A DNA stretch of 64,000 nucleotides from Gracilaria gracilis (taxonomy: Eukaryota > Rhodophyta > Florideophyceae > Gracilariales > Gracilariaceae): positions 682,001-746,000 of the forward strand of contig JARGSG010000012.1 of assembly GCA_030374805.1 (NCBI GenBank), in the 5' to 3' direction. This document shows, piece after piece, positions 21,218 through 33,143 of the stretch; position 1 is the first letter of the stretch; the number at the start of each line of letters is the position of its first letter. Made by a program: the position numbers and the translations under genes. The notes below the pieces were generated by a model, which had not been told where the DNA came from, searched no databases, and was given only the letters and a program-made list of their open reading frames with translations.

Positions 21218-23868
21218 ATGACGAAACGTAAGACGAAGGTTGTGAATGCGGAGGAGGCTAGCGGTCGCGCGTCAAAGAGCCGAGGACGTGGCGAAAGGGT
21301 AAATGGCGAAGTTCCCACGGCTCGTACTACGCGTGCGCCTCAGAGTGGTTTACGTGGGAAGGGGAGGAACGGTGCGGCGAGGAGCGACGGTGTGGCGAGG
21401 AGCGACGGTGCGCCGAGTAGCGACGGTGCGCCGAAGAGAGAAGGTGCGGCGAGGAGCGTCGGAGGCGGAACATCGGAGCGAACGGAGCGAACAGAGCAAA
21501 CGGTAATCATTGTGGTGACGAAACCTATTGCGAACGTTCGAGGTCAAGAAGTTAGTCCCGAGCATAGGAGCGCAGAGAGGTATGCCGAAAAAGATTCTGC
21601 GCGGTGGTCGAAAGAGAGATGGTCGTAGGAGAGGCGCAAAGACTGCGCAAGTTTTAGAGGAGAGCGATAGCGGGGATATGATAGTGAAGGGTAAAGAGCT
21701 TCGTACGAGCGTCGAGGGAAGAACGATAGCAAGGAGTAGTACCATATTAGGTAGTGGGGGTCTTCGAGGAAGAAAAGGAACTAACGGTGATAAAGTGGCT
21801 AAGGACCCGAAGAGGTGGAAGAAGAAAGGGAGAGAGTGAGGTGTGGTGAGCCGGCGAGGACGCGAGGAGTGGGGAGTTTGGTTGTTGTGACGCCAAATAG
21901 AGTGCCAGAGAAGGAAAGCATTGGTTTCGAGCAAGAGGATGCGAACCGCGAGAAAGAAGGAGTGGGGCGTGTGCGGCGAATGGCAGAACGTGAAACAGGG
22001 GAGGGTAGTGAGAGAAGAATAAGGAGTGTGGTTCATGGATTGGTGGGTTTTGAAGTTGTGGGAAAGGGGGAGATAAGCGACGAGAACATGTGGACGGTAG
22101 AGGGGTACGACGTAGAAGTTGTGGATCAACTAAGGAAATTGTCGGAGGGACAGCAGCATTGTTTGACAGAGGTTTCGAAGGGGAGGACGACGTACAAACA
22201 GAACGGCGTATGGAAGTGAATGTCGTGGAGACGGCGCCACTAACACCCCAAGGGATGCGCGTAAGGCGCAACACCGTTTTACTTCCGAAGGATGTGGGAG
22301 ACGAAAGTGACGGCGGTCGTGGAGAAAGCGGAGGTAGAATTCGAGGGGATGAATGGGGATCTACAAGGGAACGGGAAGGGAATGAGGAGAACTTAAGCGT
22401 ATTGCCACGGTCTGCACTCGTTCAGAGGGTGAGTGCACTGAAGGGACAGTTGGGAAATATGAAGGAAGATCACGCTACATTGATGGTGAGTTTCAAGCTG
22501 ACGCAGGAAGAGCTGGGACTGCTGAGGGAGGAAAACAAACGGCAAAATGTGTTGATCGAAAGTCTTCGGGAGGCAGTGATGGAGAGAAAGCGATGTGGTG
22601 GAGGTAAGAAGGCGAGAGGGCGTCGAAAGTATGATATTGGAGTTGAAGAATGTTTTTATGGATTCGCGAGGGCTGTATATTATAGGATTCTTCATTATGC
22701 GAAGTTGGAGTCGTCTGAACTTTGTTTCGACACGGAAACCGTTGGTAGAAGTGGGAAGAACAGGAATGAGACGGTGGCAGGAAGTAGGGAGGGGAGCATG
22801 TTTGTAGTTGGGGTGAAGGAGATGGTGCCTAGGTGCCCAATGCAGGTTGCATATGAGATGAGGGCGTACACACCATCGACAGAGGGTGGGAGTGATGTGT
22901 TGTTGAAGTACGTGGTCGAGACAGAAATAATGGGGGAGAAGGGGGAGACGATAAGGGAAGCGGGGAGAAAACAAAAGTGCGTGAAGAAAGTAAGCGTGGA
23001 CAAGTGTCTGGAGCAGCGGATGAAGCAGACGATAAGCGATGTGATTGGGGTGCGAAAGCGGGCTGCTCGGGACAGAGTATTCTCTATACTGGGATATGAT
23101 TTGATTGCGAAGCGGGCGAAGCCTAGCGAGGGGACGAAACTTGGTGAGGGGTTGAAAAAGCAGATGGACGAGGCTCGCGTGAAGCTTATGGGAAGTGAAG
23201 AAGATGGAATGAACAAGTTGTGTGCGTGGAGAATGGGCCGTTTCGAAGATCTTGCGTACTCTGGGTCAACTGTGCATGCTCCGCAGTGGAGCTGTGATAA
23301 TGAAGACAAGTATTTCAAGAACGGAATGGCGGTGGCAGTGTTGGAGGAGTACATGGGATACGCAGTGGAGACCAAATGTAATGGAGAAAAGCATTACGTG
23401 GATGGGACGGTGATGCACCTCGCCAGACTTGATGCGTCGATTGTGTGTGTTGTGAAAACGATGAATGAGGGTGTGGGACGTGGAGGACAAAGGCAGCTCT
23501 TGTTTTCTACATTGTATGGGAAGTATCTGCCGAGGGCAGTGGAGGGTATATTGAAGGTGGCATGGGAATTGGTCGGAGACGAGCACGGCGAAGAGTTTGA
23601 GAACGATGGGGTTTTAGAGAGGGATCCGAGGTGTGTGTCTGGAAATTCGGAGAGAACTGCGACGGTTGGGCTGTGGATTCCATCGAGGGAGAAGGTATAT
23701 CTAGCGGTGAGGGAGGAATACTTTATGGCGAATTTTACGCGGAGACTTGGAGCGGTTCTGGATTGCTATATAGCAGCGTGCCGACCAGAGGAGCCCAGTT
23801 TCAGTCGTTTGGTTGGGCACCAGGGAGAGGCTACGGATGGGGCTGAAGGAGGAGAGGGGAGAGGGTAG
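21218..23868 (+). pseudogene. Unknown basic, coiled-coil protein of the giant element; N-terminal part frameshifted
   Basis: ATG 21218 begins a Lys/Arg-rich sequence (MTKRKTKVVNAEEASG) with a degenerate ARSDGVARSDGAP repeat at 21380-21450. The polar, charged character moves through three frames (changes near 21530, 21830 and 22200). It then settles in a clean frame of about 550 codons from ATG 22210. That part has a coiled coil (LVQRVSALKGQLGNMKEDHA) and a globular C-terminus with ECFYGFARAVYYRILHYAK and WIPSREKVYLAVREEYFMAN. No known family recognised. It converges on the transposase gene, with a hairpin between them. The C-terminal 550 codons are free of stops, so the protein may have been retained longest, or the upstream frames may be introns or errors. 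Confidence 0.5.
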
Positions 23869-23902
23869 GGTGAATAAGAGTAGGAGGAGTGGAGGTAGCT
23901 GT

Positions 23903-23937
23903 GGGATGATGAAGAAGTGGTATATCTTCTTCATCCC
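23903..23937. terminator. Hairpin between convergent genes
   Basis: GGGATGATGAAGAAG and CTTCTTCATCCC form an almost perfect stem around an 8-base loop, 35 bases after the stop of the upstream gene and 240 bases before the end of the transposase gene. It is symmetric, so it could mark the 3' ends of both transcripts. Function is inferred from position. Confidence 0.35.
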
Positions 23938-24176
23938 ATACCTATCTCCAATCTTTTCTGTGGAAGAGGGTGGTAGCGATTGGTTTATGAATATCATATG
24001 GAATGAGTGCTATGCGGGAGGTGGGAGGTAGGGCCTGGAGGTGGGGTCCCGGTAGAATCTGTTGAGGTAGAATCTATGGAAACGCCAATGGAGGTGGGAA
24101 TTGAAAGGAATGCGGGGTAGTTCTGGCGGAGAAAATGAACGGAGCCAAGGATAGAAGAGAAAGGGATGTGTCCAAA

Positions 24177-27100
24177 CTATTGAGAAACGTGTTCGGATGT
24201 GGAGTGGGTGGAGATGGGAACTGGATGGGCGGTGTGGTTATGTTCGTCGTCTGTTGCCCATCGGAGGTTTACGCAGTTGAGAGTGACATCAACTTCGTCG
24301 CTTGGTGGGACGAGCTCCCTGAACTGGACGAAGGCTAACTCCTTGGAAGATGGAGTGGAAGAAGGAAGGGTGAAGCGAAGAAGAAATATGAGTTTGCAGA
24401 CCCAGACGATGGGGGTGGAGTGGGAGGAGCTGGTGCCGGCGACGAGGACGTGAGAGAACTTTGGAAATTTAGAAAGACCGAAGGACGGGGCGGCAAATAT
24501 TCGTTGGATGAGAGGGACTGGAGGATCCTGGAGCGCGAGCTCGTTCCGCTCTTCAATGTAGTGGTCGAGTGATGGGACATAACCGCCGGCGACGTAAGCG
24601 GAGTTGACTACGTTGATTCGGGTGCGACGGAGAGTGGGGGAGTTCTCTGAGAGTTCTAGGACTTCGAGAGAAAGGGTGATGAATGAAAGGAGGGCTTGTT
24701 TTCCAATCTGTTGTAGGATGGAGAGAGTGTCGGTGGGGAAAAGGTCTTGTAGAGATTTGGGATTAGAGTGGAGGAATTTGTGGGCGGTGATGAGATCAGC
24801 GAATGAGATGAGTTTTCCATCACGGACCAAACCGGGTTGGCGGGATTGGATGGGAGAGGCGAGGGCAGGAGTGTAGAAAGTGATGGAGGGGTTGGTGGAA
24901 AGGGGGTTTCAATCTTTTGTGGCGTTGGAGTGATGAATGGCGCGAATGGTTTCTTCACGTGCAGTGGACCTGCGTTTTGAGGTTTTGGAGTAGTGTAACT
25001 TGAAGAGAGAGTGGGCGTGTTCGAATATACCGGCATCGTTGAAGTGGAGGCCTCCGAAGCGGCGAATGTCCTCGACGATGTGGTCGAGGAGATGGAACTT
25101 GAGGGTGCCAAGGCTGGAAGCGTGGTGGGGGCCGAGGACGAGTACGGCTGTGCGCTTGAAGGAGCGGATTTAGAATTGGAGGTCAGTGAGGCGGAAGTCG
25201 TTCTATTCTGCGGAGGTGTTGTATCTCATGGAGAAGAGGAGAAGATCTGAGTACTTGGTGAAAACGGAAGTGATGGGAGCTGCATCGACCTCGTCACAGC
25301 AGCGGCCGAAGAAGGCGCCGATGAAGGGGAAGACCATGTCGAGTGAGCGGTAGTCTTTTGCTTCGAGCATACCACGCAAACCGTCGGTAGTGAAGAAACC
25401 GTTGAGAGTTTGACCGTTGTCGGAGGAGGAAAAGTCGATGTGGAGTCCTGTGGCTGGGGAATGCTTTTCAATGGCGGCGAGGATGGTCTTCGCGTTTTTC
25501 ACAATGGAGGAGCGGACGGAGTTGAAGGAACGACGGGGCTCGGAGGAACGGAGGGTAGTGAAGAGTGATTCTGACTTGAGTCTCTCGATGGCTGCGAGCT
25601 TGATGAGCTTGGAGATGCCGAGGTGGAAGTTATGGAGTGGGTCGAAGGGGAAGATGTTGTAAGGGGAGATAATAGGGGTGAGGTTGAGGAGAGCGTAAGA
25701 TTCGAAGAGGGAGAAGTACTTTGCGAGGGAAAGGGAGTGGAGTGCTTCAACGGCCTTTTCCTTCTTGTTTTGGGCGATTCTGGGCTTTCTAGCGAGGAGG
25801 GCCTTTTTTAGCATCTTGGAGGAGGGTACAGTATGATTTGCGGGCAGCGAGAGTCTGGGTCTGGGATCGAAGAGAGGGGATGAAATTTGTAGGTGTAGGT
25901 CAGAGCGTGGGAAGATACATCGGTGGCATGGATGCTTGGGGCGGGTGCCGTGGGAGATGGCGAGAATGTTTTTTGATTCTGGGATGTCTGCGCAGTAGCT
26001 GGCGATGATTGTGTGACAATGGCGGAGCAGGCCATTAGCTTCACGGAAGGGGAAGCCGGTGAGGCCGGAGGAGAGAAGAGGGTCGAGGAGGTTGGAGATG
26101 CCACGCTGGATGAGTTGCATTTTGGTAGAGCGGGAGATGCTGGATGAGGTTTGGGGGATGGTATCGGGTCTTGAGAGGGGGTGGCGAGATTGAAAGAGGT
26201 TGGAAGGTATCCAAGAAGGGTGAGGTTGTCGGTGATACATTTGTGACGGAACGAGTCGGAGAAGTTGAGGAGGGTGATGTGAAGGGGGTAGGAGGTGATG
26301 GAAGAGGATTTGAGGGAGGTGGAGGACTTGTCGGAGTATACTTGGACGAAGCCGATGAAGGAGTCGATACCGGTGTTCTCAGGGGTGTGCCAGATGCAGG
26401 AGTTATTGGAAGACTGCATGATTGCGTGCTTGAGGGCTGGGAAAGCTTCTTTTCCGAGGAAAGAAGCCATGGGGTGGGCAAAAGCGGGAGAGGCGAAGGA
26501 GGTTGTATGGAGGACGTGGTGGAAGAAGGTGTTGTCGGAGTGTGCGAGTGCGAGTTGTCCTTTAAGAACTTGGATAGCATCCTTTCGGAAGATGGTGGCT
26601 GTGAAGAGGTGCTGTGGGTCGTGGAGGGTGGTGGGGGTGAAACCAATGTTGGTGACTCGGTGTTGGAAGAGGTTTGTTTGAAGTTTGAGACACTGGAAGG
26701 CGGAGGAGACGGCGTTGTGGAAGGCTGACTTGGAGAAGGAAGGATCGTGGAGGAGAGGGATGAGTTCGTCTGCCTTGCGGGGACCGAGGGTGGAAGCGAT
26801 AGAAGAGATGTAGAGGACCATTCGTTCGAGGTGGGGGGGTGTTAAGGAGAGGGAAGGAGGGGGTCGGTGGAGGAGGTGGGGAGGGGAAGAGGGGGCAGAC
26901 AGGGGTGCTTACGATATGGTAGGCGTCTTGGGTGTGGACGGAGAGGGAGAGATGCTGCTGGTGGTAGGAGTCGTCTTCGGCGATGGGGACGTTATCGGAA
27001 GGGCGATTTCAGAGAGGAGGTGGGGGTGGTGGTGGTGGGAGTAGGGGGGTGGACTTGTGACGCTTTGTGCGTGGAGGGAAGTGAGGGACGTTGGCGCCGG

Positions 27101-27215
27101 AGGAGAGGAAACGCTTGTTGGCGGGGAGACGGTTGGGGCATCTTCTTTGGTGCCTTTGAATGGCGGGGATGGTGCGAGCGAAGAAGGAGCAGCCTTCAAA
27201 GCAGCAATTGGGCAT
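24177..27215 (-). pseudogene. Plavaka/KDZ-like transposase with N-terminal zinc finger, broken frame
   Basis: Moves the 17-kb element by cutting at its ends. The N-terminus (27215) has a C-x3-C-x12-H-x3-C zinc finger: CFEGC, then 12 residues, HQRRC. After Pro-rich sequence and a frame change, probably an intron, comes HLERMVLYISSIASTLGPRKA and about 220 codons to near 26,150. A one-base shift follows, then one frame to 24177 through TAG 25203, TAA 25170 and TGA 24909. That part has KHPCHRCIFPRSD, YNIFPFDPLHNFHLGISKL, then GPHHASSLGTLKFHLLDHIV and FEHAHSLFKLHYSKTSKRR, the conserved tail of Plavaka/KDZ-type transposases. The conserved tail lies right across two of the stops, so they are real breaks in a formerly intact gene. 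Family placement is by motif memory; the class is firm. Confidence 0.65.
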
Positions 27216-27560
27216 GGCGGGGAGCGGTGTGGGGGTGTAGGGGGAGAGGGGGGTACGTAGTGGTGGAGAGCGTAATATGGCGCATGGAGGGTGGGACGGA
27301 GTGATGGGGGAGGTGGCACGTGATGCGAAGGCGTTTCAATAGTGAGAGAATAAACGGCCGATATATGATATGAGAGTTGTTGAATAGATGTGCTGTATCT
27401 CTATAGAGATTTCCGACTCGAAGGGTTTGTATTCTTCTAATCGTATTCCATAAGTAGCTATCTATGTATATATATACCTATTTGCCGCCGTATAGTTCTA
27501 AATATGTGCCACTTACACACTTACATTGGGTTTGGAAACTGGCAAGGACGTAAGTAACAT

Positions 27561-27632
27561 GCTAGTTTGTCTTCCATCCAAACTAGCAATGATGGAAATA
27601 TTCATGAATGATTCTTTCCACGCAAACTAGCA
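27561..27632. repeat. Right subterminal GCTAGTTT boxes
   Basis: Boxes at 27561-27568 (direct), 27580-27587 and 27624-27631 (inverted). Read from the outside in, the order (same, same, opposite) mirrors the left end at 10340-10395. Confidence 0.7.
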
Positions 27633-28152
27633 CAAGTGGAAATGTGGAAATATTTTCGGAAATTAAGCACATCCAAATTTGGATAAACTCACCGGGTTTT
27701 CGATCGTTTTAACTCGGTGATTTTTGACGCCAAAACTATATTTCCGATAACACCGACGAAACATCGAAACAGTCAAGCGCATCATCAGGAAAAGATGACA
27801 AGCGTTTTTTTCACTTTGTCATGGTGACATAAACATTAAGTTGTAGCGTGCCCTAGTAACAGAACTGGCACCATAGCGTACTCATCTTGGGGACGATACG
27901 AGATGTTTACCCCGGCAACTGCCTGCGCCACTTATAACTCTCACCATCCCGAGCAACACAGCAGTACCGTAGCGACGTCAACCACATGCGTCACTTCCAT
28001 ACAAAACCATCACGACGCTTGGCACAACAAGTACCCAAGGCACTAATATAACATAAGACAAAAAAACAGATAAAAACTTAAAGCAAAAGTTGACAATTTT
28101 AATAATACGGAGAATTGCTCTCAAAAACTTCAATCTAGTCCTTTTTCAACAG
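27633..28152. other. Spacer right of the giant element
   Basis: No gene seen. The interrupted gag frame from 10,338 does not resume here, so the other half of the gypsy element has been deleted or lies elsewhere. Confidence 0.45.
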
Positions 28153-30020
28153 TCAACGTCTGTGCTGCAAAGCCTCAAATAATGTGTTTTGCTCTTGACT
28201 AAGAACTGTCTGTATGCTCAAAGAGGCTAACAAACTCCACCCATTTTCCGCAAATACCTCATTGCTCTCTGTAAGACCCAACGCCGACGTTAAACCTTCC
28301 AATTGATAGTTGAACGCCATAACTTCCTCAGCCCAAAGCCCAACATGAGATCGATTCATACCTCTAACTTTTCTCTCGGCAAGCTTTGATAATGCGCTTC
28401 TCACCTGTACGTCGTAAAAAATTATTTTTAGACGAAAAATATAGACCAAAAGCAAACCACAGTAGAAAGCATTACATACCTTAACCGACACAAAATCGAT
28501 AGCTTGTAACGGTTCTGAGCGCCCAATCTCCGACGGAACGCTTGGCACACTGTCTCCAATTTCATGCTCGCCGATGTTGTTCACTGCAGACTTCGCCGTA
28601 AAAATTGTTTCTTTCAAAGCCACCAGAAGCGAAGAACTCCATGCATTCATAAATTCTTCTTTGTTCTTATGTTCAATAGTGGTACATAATTTCAAAGCGA
28701 AGCTCTTCCTCATATTTTTTCTAGCCTTCCTATTCACATTCAGGAGGCACGTTGGAATCGTTGCACTACAGAAAACCTCTCACTACATTGGGTTAATAGC
28801 AGGAAGAAAAGAACAAAAAGAAACGAAAAAATGAATGTATTATACCAAGTTTTTTCGAATATTCTCATGAGCTCTGGTCTGTGATCGAAAGGCAAATGAA
28901 GATACGGTTTGCTTAACGTCTTTGTTCTTTCGCTTGATCGTCACAGTCAAGTTCAGAAATGCCCCTGCGTTTTCTTCACCTGCTAGAATTTTAGCCCCTT
29001 TCCATAACCAAGAAGGCTGATTCACTTGTTGAACATCTTCAATTGCAGAGTTCATTGCAACAGGATCACATGCAGTTGAAATATGGAATAAATGTTGTCC
29101 TAGAGTTGGGTCAATGAATTCCAAGCAGCACCTATATGCTATGTAATTCTGTTTTCAGAATCCAGTTTGTATTTTGCATACAATGACATTGTTATTAGAG
29201 AAGAAAAAAACATGAGGTATGGGTGAAACGGTTAAAGGCTCAAAGACTTACGTGCAAAAGTTTTGCTTTCTGCCAATTTGAATTGTCCCTTAACATGTCA
29301 GTTTTCGAAAACGCCGGAAAGAAAAATTGTAGTTCCATAACATACCTCTAGCATTGCAGCACTGTCATCAGCAGGTAATTCTTAGGATCCAAAGTTGTCT
29401 GAGATAGCCTTGATCATACCAGTTCTTCCATTTCGAATCTCAGCAAGCAATATGTCCCTCGTTCTGTTGTGTTCTATTCTGGCGGCTTGGAGAGTGTCAC
29501 ATACTCGCTGATTAGAAGTTTTGATTGTGGCATTAAGCATATCCATACAATCAATGAACTGCTGGTGGTTTTGTTTTGATTCCTCGCTATACGGTGAAAA
29601 TGCTTCCGTGAGAGCAATAATCTGCTGCGAGTTAATCGCAGTTGCACGAGTTCTTCGCGACAATCTCGACAGCGGAGCAGCACGATTCATTAACCCGGAA
29701 GAATTGAGAGTACCATAACCAGGAATCTGTGCAGTAGCCAGCCGGCTTGGCTCGTTTCTAGTACATTGTTCGCTTTCTGATGGTATCGAGATCGTAGACG
29801 TCGGGTGGAATCCAGAAGTTGGTGCCTGCATTGATGAAGGATTTTTTCTCACTGAGGGCAACATAGGCATTTCTGATTCCGGAATACCCATGTCGCCTTC
29901 GCCCTAGTTTGTTTCAAGCCTTCCTCTTCCTTGTGCCCGGCCCCTTGCTACTCTCTGCCGAGCTTTCTGAACCCGTGCTTGCGCGGGACGATTTAACGTC
30001 AGACGACCCCGGGACGACAT
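28153..30020 (-). pseudogene. Unknown multi-exon coiled-coil protein beside the second transposase, one in-frame TAG
   Basis: ATG 30020 starts a very basic N-terminus (MSSRGRLTLNRPAQARVQK). An in-frame TAG at 29904-29906 is followed without a gap by GEGDMGIPESEMPML and a helical stretch SQQIIALTEAFSPYSEESK to 29382. Further segments at 28840-29124 and 28153-28737 have similar character and are joined by short introns. One is clear: GTATGT...CAG at 28405-28479 (75 bases), which joins DFVSVK to VRSALSKL. No domain recognised. The gene is divergent from the zinc-finger transposase at 30288, with about 270 bases between the starts, suggesting a two-gene transposon. Confidence 0.45.
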
Positions 30021-30287
30021 GCGGTAAGTCTGAAAACAATGTTCTCGTATGATTTGGGAAGAACTTGTGGAAAACAAATCGAGCCTAAGTCGATAATGCC
30101 ATAAATTCTCAGCAGAACAACGATTTACGTTCTTAGAGGAGTTCGTCCGCTTTCGTTTTTCTTTTCGAGCGAAAATGCCACAAGTTTCGTCTCGCACAGT
30201 AGAAAAACTAATAACCGCCATCGATGGAAACAATTGAAGACCTCCGTCCGGTCATTATCCTTTGCTACACCGTCCGGACAATCGGTT

Positions 30288-33143
30288 ATGATCCAGTGCT
30301 CAACTTGTGGCCGTGGCTATAATGGCAATGTCTCCCTTCATCTCCACATTCGTAGATCTCACCGCAAACGACGGAAGGTTGCCGGAGAGAATCATTTCAA
30401 AATTTCCGTCAACGCAGGAGCCTCAGGGACTCACGTCGTTCTCTCAGTACCAAGCGACGATGAGCAAGAACAACTGCTTTATTCTTTTGGTACTCATTCA
30501 AATCAATCTCAACCAAACTCACCCACACGATCCTGTCTTAACCCTCAACACGAACAACCTGGAGTTTCTGAGGAAGTGTTCCTCTTTTTCTTAAGTTTTC
30601 AGAGCCAAGATAGAACAGAACTACTCTTTCCCCAAGTTAATTAATCTGATCCGAGCCCAACTTCATTGCACCCATGGTGTGAGAAAGTTCTTTCACATTG
30701 CAACAAGTATCAATTTTCTCTCGGTTAAAGTCAAAGAGAAGCGGAAATGATTTCAAATCTTGAACAGGATCTTCCCCCAGAAAGTCGGCACCTCACCAGA
30801 ACATTCGTAAATGCCCGTAGATTTGCTTCTTATGTGAGCCATGTGCGAGAGTGGAACGTGCACTATGAAGGGTGGAGAAAGACGTTAATCGAAACAACCC
30901 TCGGTGTAAATGATACCGGGGCTTTTTGCTCCGTTCTTCGTCTCTTGAAAGAAGAGATAGAGTCAGCCGGTGGAATCACACTAGTTCAAGAATTTTCAGA
31001 AACGAGCAGGGACGTTCTTTGTACCTATGCATCTCCTTGGGACCCCAATCATATGCAAAAATACTGTATGAATATAGGGGATAACACTGTCATCGTAACA
31101 ATAGATTTGTATTGTGACGGTACCATGCTGTCCAATTCCGGATCTCAGAGCGCAAGTACACTACGCGTTCGGTTCAGCAACATAATGGGCATTTCACAAG
31201 AATGGCACGAAGTTGGCATCGCGCTTTGTGTCGACACCAAAAATGTCGAACGCTCTTCCCTTGACTTACGGCGAGAACGGATTCAGTTGTTCCAACGCTA
31301 TTTGTTTCTTGCTTTGCAAGACCTTATAGAAGCACCTCGGGCCGGATTTGTGCTTGACGACACAATCGTTATGCCCAGAATAGGGATGATTGTCGCCGAT
31401 CAACCCCAAAAGAGAGCGTTTCTTTGTTTAAGGAGCGCCGATAGTTCCCGGGATTGTACTCTATGCGACATGGAGTCTCACGTACTAAAGAGAGAAACTG
31501 GTTGTGTGACTGTGTCTGGTGGTAAAAGAACTCGTAGTGAAGCTTCACCGAGAGATGATCGTCAAATGGTTCAGTACCAATTGCTCACGGCCAAGCATAG
31601 GCTTCCAGGAGCGACGAGCAACAGAAACCTTTCAACCGAAGAGAAAAGTTTCCTTCAAGCAGCTCGTGAATACTTGCATGAGTATAGTGCACATGAGTTT
31701 CCCCCGCTCTTGCTGCCTTCAGTGATCTTGGGTCCGATCCATTGGCATTGTACGAAGTCATTGGTTTTGACACATTGCATGTTTTGGACCTAGGAGTGTA
31801 TCGTCTTTTGCCGGATGTAGCCGGTGAGCTCCTCGGAAGCGATAGACAATGCGTCCACAGCGGAGCATGAGCAATTGGTACGGCAAACCAACGAATGCTT
31901 GACCTCGCCGGCTCCTGTCGAATACCAAAAGTTCCACCATTTCTAGTTAATCGTGGCGAACGACTTGCGGGCATGACAGGTGCAATTCGAAGAAATCATT
32001 GTCTACTGCTTTGGATCTCAATGTTAGGAATATCAAACAGAGATCCCGATGACGACCCGCTCGTCCAAGTCGCATTGCAAATGGTTTCAGTGCAATCAGA
32101 ACTCCTATGCGTAAACCGTGCTTCTTAGTTTGCAGCACGGACAGTTGCGGAAATAGAAAACTTGCAGCGCAAATGTTTCGAGCTCGGCAATATGTTGATT
32201 GAAGACCTCGGTCTGAAATTGAACACTAAGATACATCGCTTGATGCATCATAAGAGACACCATTTCATCAATTTCGAATGGGCGCAACGAATGCAAATGA
32301 AACAATGCATAAGGGAACGAAGAAAGCTTACCTTTCGAGCAATAAGCATCGAAAAGAAATTGCTGCCCAACTGCTGTCTTCTCGTTGCTCTGCCATATCC
32401 AAACCAAAGCTGGGTATTGTTGTGAAAGAAACATTGCTTTTCAACACCGGAACAATTGTTTTACAACGAAAAAATACCCCTGCGCTTTGTTCAGGGCCAC
32501 AAGAAGCAGAGCCACGGAAATTCTGTTTGAAACTTAACGGGAAAATGAAAGACTACTCGAGCATTGAAGATGCAGTAGATATTGTATTGTGCACTCCGTT
32601 TTGCTCTAGTTCTACTCATTATTTGCATCAACGAAGCGAACTATCGGTCCATGACAGGTATAATTGGATGCCTTGCACGTCTCTGGTTCGTATTCTTCAC
32701 GTTCGTCGAGCCGGAGAAAGCGTTCGAACCCGTCCCCAACATGATACTGTTCGGTATAAGAAGGATGATGATGAATATATTGGATTTCTAAACAGTCTAT
32801 ACGATATTCCTGGCGTTGCGAAAATGAGGTTTGCCCTCATTCGTAGATTGAAACGCAAACACCGCGTGAAGGCAAACGTCAAGTAGTGGACAAGTTCCAT
32901 TACACCAGGTTTAAGTATGACTTAAACGCAAAGGGGGAGGAGGTCCTGGACTTATTTGTTCTCACAGAAATAACGAGGCCAACCGTACTCGTCCAAGACA
33001 TGCTTAGTCTTAAAGAGTTATCTCGAACCGGATCTCATGCCAGGCCTCTGCATATTGGTGACACAAAATTGGAACGCCAAAAGCAGAGATTCTTTGAACT
33101 CTTAACCTATCTGTGCACTTCGAAAGAAGAGTCATTTTGTTAA
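30288..33143 (+). pseudogene. Second Plavaka/KDZ-like transposase with C2H2 zinc finger, broken frame
   Basis: ATG 30288 begins MIQCSTCGRGYNGNVSLHLH..RRSH, a C2H2 finger that would bind the element's ends. After a frame change the main body starts near 30747 and runs 340 codons (CTLCDMESHVLKRETG contains a Cys pair). It shifts near 31,730 into DPLALYEVIGFDTLHVLDLG, the D..H..LG core of this transposase class. It goes on through TGA 31868 and TAG 32126, then shifts near 32,275 to ANETMHKGTKKAYLSSNKHR and RHHFINF-type tail sequence, ending about 33143. At least two stops and three frame changes make it non-functional as read, though one or two changes could be introns. It shares the finger-plus-core layout of the 24177-27215 gene but is clearly a different lineage. 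Confidence 0.55.

Larger units (their letters stand above)
10339..27632. mobile_element. Giant DNA transposon (about 17.3 kb) with transposase and epigenetic-type cargo
   Basis: Both ends begin with TGCTAGTTT (10339-10347, and inverted at 27624-27632). Read inward, both ends then show a second GCTAGTTT and an inverted AAACTAGC. The left end interrupts a retroelement gag. Inside are, in order: a coiled-coil gene (-), a ketopantoate-reductase-like gene (+), a long gene ending in a dioxygenase-like fold (-), a methyltransferase-SET gene (+), a basic or coiled-coil protein (+) and a Plavaka/KDZ-like transposase (-). No target-site duplication was found at the outermost boxes, so the exact borders may be off. 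Most genes inside have stops or frame changes, so this copy looks defective. The assignment to the Plavaka/KDZ group is inferred from transposase motifs. Confidence 0.7.

Noticed and set aside
10331-27640. CGGAA at both edges as a target-site duplication of the giant element
   Set aside because: On the right it lies about 24 bases beyond the last terminal box, so it does not flank the element symmetrically.
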